Source of the DNA: Bifiguratus adelaidae
Taxonomy: Eukaryota > Mucoromycota > Endogonomycetes > Endogonales
DNA: 39,241 bases
Direction of reading: 5' to 3'
Assembly: GCA_002261195.1 (NCBI GenBank)
Contig: MVBO01000136.1
Coordinates: 1 to 39,241 of the forward strand
How positions within the stretch are numbered: the stretch's first letter is position 1; each line of letters starts with the position of its first letter. Under the pieces are notes generated by a model. That model saw only the letters and a list, made by a program, of their open reading frames with translations, was not told where the DNA came from and did no database searches. This document shows, one piece after another, positions 33,567 to 39,241 of this stretch. The position numbers and the translations under genes were made by a program.

Positions 33567-33908
33567 GTCCAGACAAGTTGCTGTTGACGCCCATCCAGCT
33601 CCTTAAATTTACTCGTCTTACAGACAAAGGGCGTCAGGATCGGCGACGAGCCACGGTTCTTTGTGCAGCCCAAAGTTGCCTTTTCAGGCGGTCAATTAAA
33701 ATGACGGTTCGTTGTTCAGGTCGTCTTTAGCACTGTCGGCGTTGCTATTGATAACCCAGTATGGCTATTGGGTGCATCGTTATCCAGTTGGGATAGACCT
33801 AATCGAGCCAACAATCGGAGTTTCGTTGTCTTTTCCCTCACCGAGACGCACTACTTAAACATCTCTTATGCAGCTGTCGGCCCTTGGAAAGATTGGTTCT
33901 CATCTACG
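33567..33908. promoter_or_regulatory. Bidirectional promoter between P450 and GGPP synthase
   Basis: 342 bp separate the two start codons. The plus-strand synthase frame is open upstream of 33909 but has no ATG there. I see no perfect TATAAA or CRE; ACTACTTAAAC near 33849 is the best AT-rich element. Co-regulation is inferred from the geometry. Confidence 0.45.
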
Positions 33909-35206
33909 ATGGGACCTTTCGTTGTATCATCTGTCCGTTCAACTCAAACACTCATGTATGATGTTGCTGAATACATTTTTGAATCTCCACCGCGAACACC
34001 TCCCGAGACTTCTCCAGTGGCGAAACCAGCCGCCGTCAATCGTGTTCTCGAATGGTTGGAGCCCTCTGAGGACGAACAAGAGGTTGGCTGAACATTGTAG
34101 ACTCATGTCAATGTACTGATTCAGTTACATTTGCAGAAAATTCTTCGACCCTTCGAATACCTCAATAGAAATCCCGGCAAGCGCATCAGAGCAACCATCA
34201 TCCATGCCTTCAACTATTGGCTCAAGGTGCCTGAGCATCACTTACAAACTATTTGCAAGGTTGTCGACATGCTACATAACAGTAGCCTATTGTAAGTCTG
34301 GCTAAATCAGCACCTCGTGTGTGACTCAATTCTTTGTCTAGGATCGACGACATTGAAGATGGCTCGGATACAAGGAGAGGCAAGCCAGCCGCTCATTGCG
34401 TCTACGGAGTAGCGCAGACCCTCAATTCCGCCAACTATGTTTACTTTCAGGTGTTGTCTCACCTTCGACTCCTAGGATTGCATCAGACGGCTTCTGTGTT
34501 CTGTGGTGAGTTTGTTCGTCGCTGCATGTGAGTGTCGCTAACGATTGCACTGTCAATAGAGGAGATGCTTCATCTGCACGGAGGTCAAGGCATGGAGCTT
34601 TACTGGAGGGATAACATGGAATGTCCGAGCGAGGCAGACTATTTGAAGATGGCCGCAAACAAGACAGGTGGTCTCATTCGTCTCGCCGTGAGACTCATGA
34701 TGGCCCTGTCGCCTTATAAGCACATGTAGGTCCCTATCTCACATATTTGTTGGCCATATTGCTTAGTTTTTGCACTCCAGTGATTGTCTGGACATTGCCA
34801 CTCTCCTGGGTATCCACTTTCAAATACGCGATGATTACAAGAACCTGACATCGATAGAGGTATGTTTTTGTAGTTCCTTCTTTTGATTGCTTACAATTAC
34901 TCGCAGTACGAGAATGCGAAATGCTTTTGCGAAGACATTGAGGAGGGGAAATTCTCCTTTCCAATCATCCATTGTCTGGAGAACTCTTCTTGGCCTCAAG
35001 TTCTTCTTGCTATCCTCCGTCAGAGAACCAAGTGCAGACACCTCAAGCAGCACGCCTTGGACATGATTACACGGTCTGGCAGCCTGGTTTACACGCGCAA
35101 TGTCTTGAACTCTTATCAGCAGGAAATTACGAAACGAGTTGCTCGTCTGGGCGGTAATGCCTTGATGGAGAAACTGATAGAACAACTGGCTATTGATGCT
35201 GCGTGA
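33909..35206 (+). CDS. Geranylgeranyl diphosphate synthase
   Basis: Trans-prenyltransferase making C20-PP from FPP and IPP for carotenoids, protein prenylation or diterpenoids. Six exons: 33909-34082, 34137-34291, 34342-34505, 34560-34725, 34781-34859 and 34907-35206, giving 345 residues. Landmarks: [10 protein letters not shown] (substrate-binding GKxxR), the first Asp-rich motif DDIED (112-116) with RRGKPAAH after it, [23 protein letters not shown], and the second Asp-rich motif DDYKN (237-241), where Asn in the last position is usual for fungal GGPPS. It ends [10 protein letters not shown]...[10 protein letters not shown]. The N-terminal 58 residues are not conserved. The first intron needs a donor GTTGGC, which is unusual, so the exon 1 boundary is the weakest part. 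It is divergent to the P450. Confidence 0.9.
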
Positions 35207-36529
35207 GGTAGACTGTAGTTGCCGCTTTCAATGGCGACGACGGTCTGACGCTGTTTTGCATTGTATTCATCTTGACAATTCTACATCCATTCAATTTTGG
35301 GACAATTGGCAACTTCTTGACGACCATTGACAGATCCTGAATGTTATGCTACAATTTTCAAGGCAAGAATGTCTTGGATTGATAGCATGAACATCTTGGC
35401 TCTTTCCCTTCGGCGAGAGAAGAAGCGCGTCGCACAAATTGCCGGGAAGAGCAAACACTGAGAGACGTTCTCATGGAAGTGGGTAGCTGTCCTCTAGAGT
35501 GAGTCCAAATTGGGCAGGAAACATTCAGAGGGCGCACGTGAATACTAGCCAATGCCTGGTTCTGACACGCAAAGAGCAGTGCAACTGTCGGCGCGTCACG
35601 TGCAGTCATGACAGTCGTCGCCATCACTGCCGGCGTCATAATTATAACTGTACGTATGTCAAAGCGAAGCGCGGCAGAGACGGTTCAGGACGCCGAATAC
35701 GCTCTTTGATAGCAGAGGACCTTGGCCGAAGAACTTATCGACTGCAGCTAACCAGCGCGGTAAGTGTCTCTCACTAAAAATCATGACACGATATACGCGC
35801 CAATTAAATTCGCACCTTCACATTTGAGCCCGGTGGTCGTAAATATCCGCAGAATAAGTAAACTTTGGGACTAAATGCAGCATTGCTCCACTAATGTGCT
35901 GACGACTTGCTTGTTATGGTGCGCTCAAAGAGGTTAAATCGTAAAAGGCCCCACATCGCATATTCCTAATGTTACGAGCTGCGTGGAAGAGTGTCCTCAA
36001 GATCGCGCCACGGTGTACGAACAATGCGGCGAATCTGCTAGACCATTTTGAGTTATGCAGCTCACTTGGACGCGTTGCGGGTGAAAGAATTGAATGTGTC
36101 CACACCCGTCTTAAAGTGCAGAGGTCAAGCCGAAATCGTAACATTTTTGGTAACCACTGCGTTCGTATCCTCTCCTTTGCTCGTTCGAATGTCCGCGTCA
36201 GGGTGACAGCTTGGCATCTCCAGGCTCTATTCTTGGGCAATGACAGGGACAAACATCTCAGGCTGTCGAAATGGCCGAGATTCGGACATTGAGGTGCTGG
36301 GGCCCATTGATACCGATATCTCACTGGCGGATCCAGAGAGATTCAGGGGCACGAATATTGCACTTGCTCTGCACTTTCGTACCAACACTATATGAACCAA
36401 GTGCCTGCGGTAGCAGGCCATCGAGCAAAGTCAACGCGGAAAGCGTCGGATCGAACGCCATCCAATACTACATCATATTATCCAATGCTTATCCATCTGC
36501 AAGAGTAACAACCGAATTCCCCCCCCCAA

Positions 36530-36759
36530 TTGCCTGTGGCATACATTTCCGTGGCCGCGGCTGGAATCAACACCGACTTTGGACCAGAGAAGGCCAGTAC
36601 ACTGAAGGCACTACGAGCGACTGACGAGAAGCCTTGCACTTTCCTAGAATCAGGCCTCTACAGACCAAAGTGCAGGCTGTATTCCCTCTTAACAAGATCA
36701 AGGAAGCTCAGGAGATATTTCAAGCGAGGACGCACGTTGGAAAGTTTGTTCTAACGCCG
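36530..36759 (+). pseudogene. Frameshifted C-terminal fragment of an MDR-type (quinone oxidoreductase-like) dehydrogenase
   Basis: The second half reads VQAVFPLNKIKEAQEIFQ then ARTHVGKFVLTP, the standard C-terminal end of medium-chain dehydrogenase/reductases (the VFPLEEAAEAH..GKIVL pattern). The preceding segment in a different frame (VAYISVAAAGINTDFGPEKA) fits the region just before it, where such enzymes carry a YISVA strand. The two frames must be joined by a frameshift near 36640-36660, with no clear intron. No N-terminal GroES-like part or Rossmann GxGxxG motif was found upstream. This is therefore most likely a decayed gene end. The family call rests on pattern recognition of about 30 residues. 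Confidence 0.55.
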
Positions 36760-38046
36760 CCTTTCTCAGCAATGATATGGAGGCGTGGACAAGCTGCTTT
36801 TCCTCCGGTCATAAGGTTTTGTGGCTCTCGCTGCTACGGTGAGCGGCAATACGTGCAGCAAGAGGAGGATGAGGTGCAAGGAACGGAGACTGCGTCACTT
36901 GAACTATCCGTTCCGTGCGGTGTACGTCGGCCGGTTACCACCCGCTCAACGCGCACTGTGCCGGCTTGAAAGTGCCGAAACGTGATACAGGAGATTGAAG
37001 CATGTCTGTATGTCTTGGTTTCCATGTGCTTCTATTGTGCTATGCCCATATGCACACAAGTGTCGGATGCTGAATATAGCATGGGGAGAGTCTTTGACGA
37101 GTTCACGAGTACCAAGGTGGGGGCTTCCGAATTTTATTCGTTTGTCCCTAACTGTAGGATGATACCCGTGGGGGGATAAACGTAAGGCCAAAATGTCAAA
37201 CCGATGTGTGGTGAAAATGATTGGAGAGACTGCAGTGCGGTTCAACGATGACGCAGGCGTCATTCTCCGTTTTCCTTGGGAACCTTCCTCGTGGGATGGC
37301 TATTACGACGGACACGTCCTCCGGTCTAACGCCTGTGTTTGCCATCGTGCACAGGAGCGTGCTACGACAGCGTGTCTGCCTGTACCTCACCGGTTAAGTG
37401 TTCAGGTGACGCTTGCCTCTCCGACATGCCGGCCCGAAACAGGAACTAGGATGAGATCCAGTTTCTAGAGAATGCTGATCCGTATGCGTGGTGTCAAAAA
37501 ATCGCGGGCAATGTGAGGCCGTTAGGATTGATGGGAAAACATACAGACTCGCTACCATGGTGATGGACCGCTTTCTATGTCCTTGGACACGGCTTAAAGT
37601 GTCGGCCCCCAGGCGGCATGAAAGCGCGATCTGTGGCCTAATTTTGGGAGGGAGAAATGGTAGTAGTCAACCTTTGTGATCGTCCAAATATACCGATTTA
37701 CCGGGGGTTTCAATCTCGGTACAAGAATAACACAGCGACTTGTGCATCCACCGTGGGACAAGGATAGCACCACAATGTACGAACAAATCTGGACATGACG
37801 CTATTCGTTGAATTGCCAGGGACATGTAAAGCTGATCGCTCGTATAGGCAGCGTGAAGCTTCCCATCGCGTCCATACCGGGCATCGGAGTATGCCTTGCG
37901 TTACATATCCCTTGATCCCTGCTGGTTAATGGCCATCTCACACAGACATGTGTTAGCCGGTAACACTTGGGGCGTGTGACTCATGTGCGACCAAGGGTCT
38001 GGTGACTTTGGCTATTCTTGTTCTCGCCTGTGCAGCAGATTTCATT

Positions 38047-38054
38047 TATAAAAG
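38047..38054 (+). promoter_or_regulatory. TATA box of the chitin deacetylase gene
   Basis: TATAAAAG lies 33-40 bp upstream of the ATG at 38087. It is identical to the box of the secreted-protein gene at 9769-9776. Confidence 0.6.
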
Positions 38055-38086
38055 CTAGCGTTGACCATCGTCCGACTCTTGGAACC

Positions 38087-39241
38087 ATGTCAATGAAGAA
38101 CAGCTTACTTTTGCTGGCGTTCATCGCCATTGCATCAGCTCAAGATCAATATGCTAATACTGCTACCCTTGCGAATCCTAATCCAACGGGCTCGTTTGCT
38201 CCCCAACATTCGCCTGCGTTCCCCAAAATCAACACGAAAATCGCCTCCTCCCTTAGGGTAACGGCTGTGCCGACTGGTGCTGTTCCTACCGGCGCTCTTC
38301 CCAGAGCTGCTCCAAACCTTGCAGGATATCCAGTGGCATGGGCTACCCCACCTACGGATTCAGCCGAGGTGCAGGCCGTGATCAACACCATTGACTGGTC
38401 CCTGGTACCAAAAGCGGCGGTGCATGGCGGCAACTCGCAAACCGGCCCTTCCATGTCGGGATATCCTTCCAGTGATCCGTACTGCGATTGGTCATATAAC
38501 CTCTGTAATGTGCCCAAGGTGAAATATCTTCCTCCCGACATCTACTACTGCCCTTCGCCAGACACCTGGGGTCTGACCTACGACGACGGCCCTCTGAATC
38601 CACAATCTTCCGGAGATCCATATGCGGAACCCAATCTCTATAATTTCCTAGCCGCCCACAATCAAAAAGCGACGCTATTTTACATTGGATCTAATGTCTT
38701 GGGATACCCACAGGCGGCTCAACGCGCCTTTCAAGATGGTCATATCCTTTGCGTACACACGTGGTCCCATCCTCCCATGACCACTCTCACAAACGATAAG
38801 GTCGTTGCAGAACTCTATTGGACCCTCAAAGTGATCAAGGAGACCACAGGTGTTACACCGCGCTGCTGGCGTCCTCCGTATGGCGACGTCGATGACCGTG
38901 TTCGTTCCATTGCCTGGCAAATGGGTATGCGCACTATCCTCTGGGATTGGGATTCCAACGATTGGAACATCAAGGGTCCCGATGGCGGAAGCTTATCCTC
39001 CTCTACCGTCGATGGTTACTTCAGCAAATGGATTGCAGATGCAAAGAAGACGAACCACGGCCACATCGTTTTGGAGCACGAATTGAGTGACACTACGGTC
39101 AACGTGGCCGAGAAGTGGCTCCCTCAAATTCAAAAAGCCTTCAAGGTTGTTCCAGCAACAGAATGCTTCAATATTTCTCAACCTTATTGGGAATCTCAAT
39201 ATCGCTATCCGGTTATGGGATCAGGAACGACGACTACCAGA
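38087..39241 (+). CDS. Chitin deacetylase (polysaccharide deacetylase, CE4), 3' end beyond window
   Basis: Removes acetyl groups from cell-wall chitin to make chitosan. 385 codons are present without intron and the frame is still open at the window edge. A signal peptide covers residues 1-18 (cut after IASA). A Pro/Ala/Thr linker holds a short VPTGA repeat. The NodB domain has all five motifs: TYDDGP (164-169, catalytic base and metal Asp), HTWSH (224-228, metal His pair), RPPYGD (262-267), DWDSNDW (287-293) and HIVLEHELS (326-334, catalytic His). An added Cys-rich segment (PYCDWSYNLC) lies before the domain, as in zygomycete deacetylases. The missing end may hold a Ser/Thr stalk and GPI signal, suggested by the Thr-rich GTTTTR at the edge. 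Confidence 0.93.
   Translation, partial: MSMKNSLLLLAFIAIASAQDQYANTATLANPNPTGSFAPQHSPAFPKINTKIASSLRVTAVPTGAVPTGALPRAAPNLAGYPVAWATPPTDSAEVQAVINTIDWSLVPKAAVHGGNSQTGPSMSGYPSSDPYCDWSYNLCNVPKVKYLPPDIYYCPSPDTWGLTYDDGPLNPQSSGDPYAEPNLYNFLAAHNQKATLFYIGSNVLGYPQAAQRAFQDGHILCVHTWSHPPMTTLTNDKVVAELYWTLKVIKETTGVTPRCWRPPYGDVDDRVRSIAWQMGMRTILWDWDSNDWNIKGPDGGSLSSSTVDGYFSKWIADAKKTNHGHIVLEHELSDTTVNVAEKWLPQIQKAFKVVPATECFNISQPYWESQYRYPVMGSGTTTTR

Larger units (their letters stand above)
35207..38086. other. Gene-poor stretch of about 2.9 kb
   Basis: No intact gene is recognised on either strand. Open frames are short and lack family motifs, apart from an oxidoreductase relic near 36.5-36.8 kb, described separately. 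A 9-nt C run lies near 36520-36528. No terminal repeats, target-site duplications or transposase motifs were noticed. The length contrasts with gaps of 70-570 bp elsewhere in the window. Confidence 0.6.

Noticed and set aside
33768-33908. Upstream in-frame extension of GGPP synthase
   Set aside because: No ATG; it would start at TTG. The first ATG in this frame is at 33909.
35914-36324. 136-codon minus-strand frame in the gene-poor region, and its plus-strand partner
   Set aside because: Both strands are open over the same bases without motifs, start context or splice support; probably chance.
36946-37679. Open frames around 37 kb considered as a transposon or retroelement remnant
   Set aside because: No reverse-transcriptase, integrase or transposase motif and no terminal repeats were seen.
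1-39241. tRNA genes, CRISPR arrays and bacterial-type operons or ribosome-binding sites
   Set aside because: No cloverleaf-like B-box pattern or spaced direct repeats noticed; introns and gene content are eukaryotic, so prokaryotic signals do not apply.

Overview
The window reads as nuclear DNA of a filamentous fungus, most likely an early-diverging lineage (Mucoromycota-like, inferred). The reasons are many short introns (about 42-71 nt) with CTAAC-type branch sites, several Zn2Cys6 regulators, a chitin deacetylase, a fungal P450, and a GGPP synthase with a DDIED motif. There are 19 readable loci. Most are multi-exon; I rebuilt exons by hand from splice signals, reading frame and protein-family similarity. 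No tRNA, rRNA, CRISPR array or intact transposon was recognised.

Left part (0-12.8 kb), mostly housekeeping and cell cycle: a B-type cyclin (minus, destruction box visible), the NatA auxiliary subunit NAA15 (minus, 12 exons), a COX8/COX7C-type cytochrome oxidase subunit (plus), and a NIMA-family kinase (minus). Next come two secreted or surface proteins on the minus strand: a CFEM-like GPI-anchored protein and a signal-peptide protein with dibasic sites. A 7-TM membrane protein (minus) and the tRNA thiolase NCS6/CTU1 (plus, intronless) follow.

Middle (12.8-23.3 kb): three adjacent zinc-cluster transcription factors. The first two (minus) are clear paralogues. The third (plus) diverges from the second across a 354-bp promoter and combines an atypical zinc cluster with two AT-hooks.

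Then 23.4-30.6 kb: a JmjC/cupin dioxygenase and a Fun30/SMARCAD1 remodeller sharing a promoter of about 120 bp, an F-box/WD40 protein, and a membrane RING protein.

Right part (31.1-39.2 kb): an unresolved coding relic, then a cytochrome P450 and a geranylgeranyl diphosphate synthase transcribed divergently. This pair is the best candidate for a small specialised-metabolism (terpenoid) module. A gene-poor stretch of about 2.9 kb follows, holding a broken fragment of an MDR-type oxidoreductase. The window ends inside a chitin deacetylase gene.

Recurring signals: five perfect TGACGTCA palindromes, three of them in gene promoters; TATAAA-type boxes in front of the secreted-protein genes; and two GC-AG introns that are required to keep conserved protein motifs intact.
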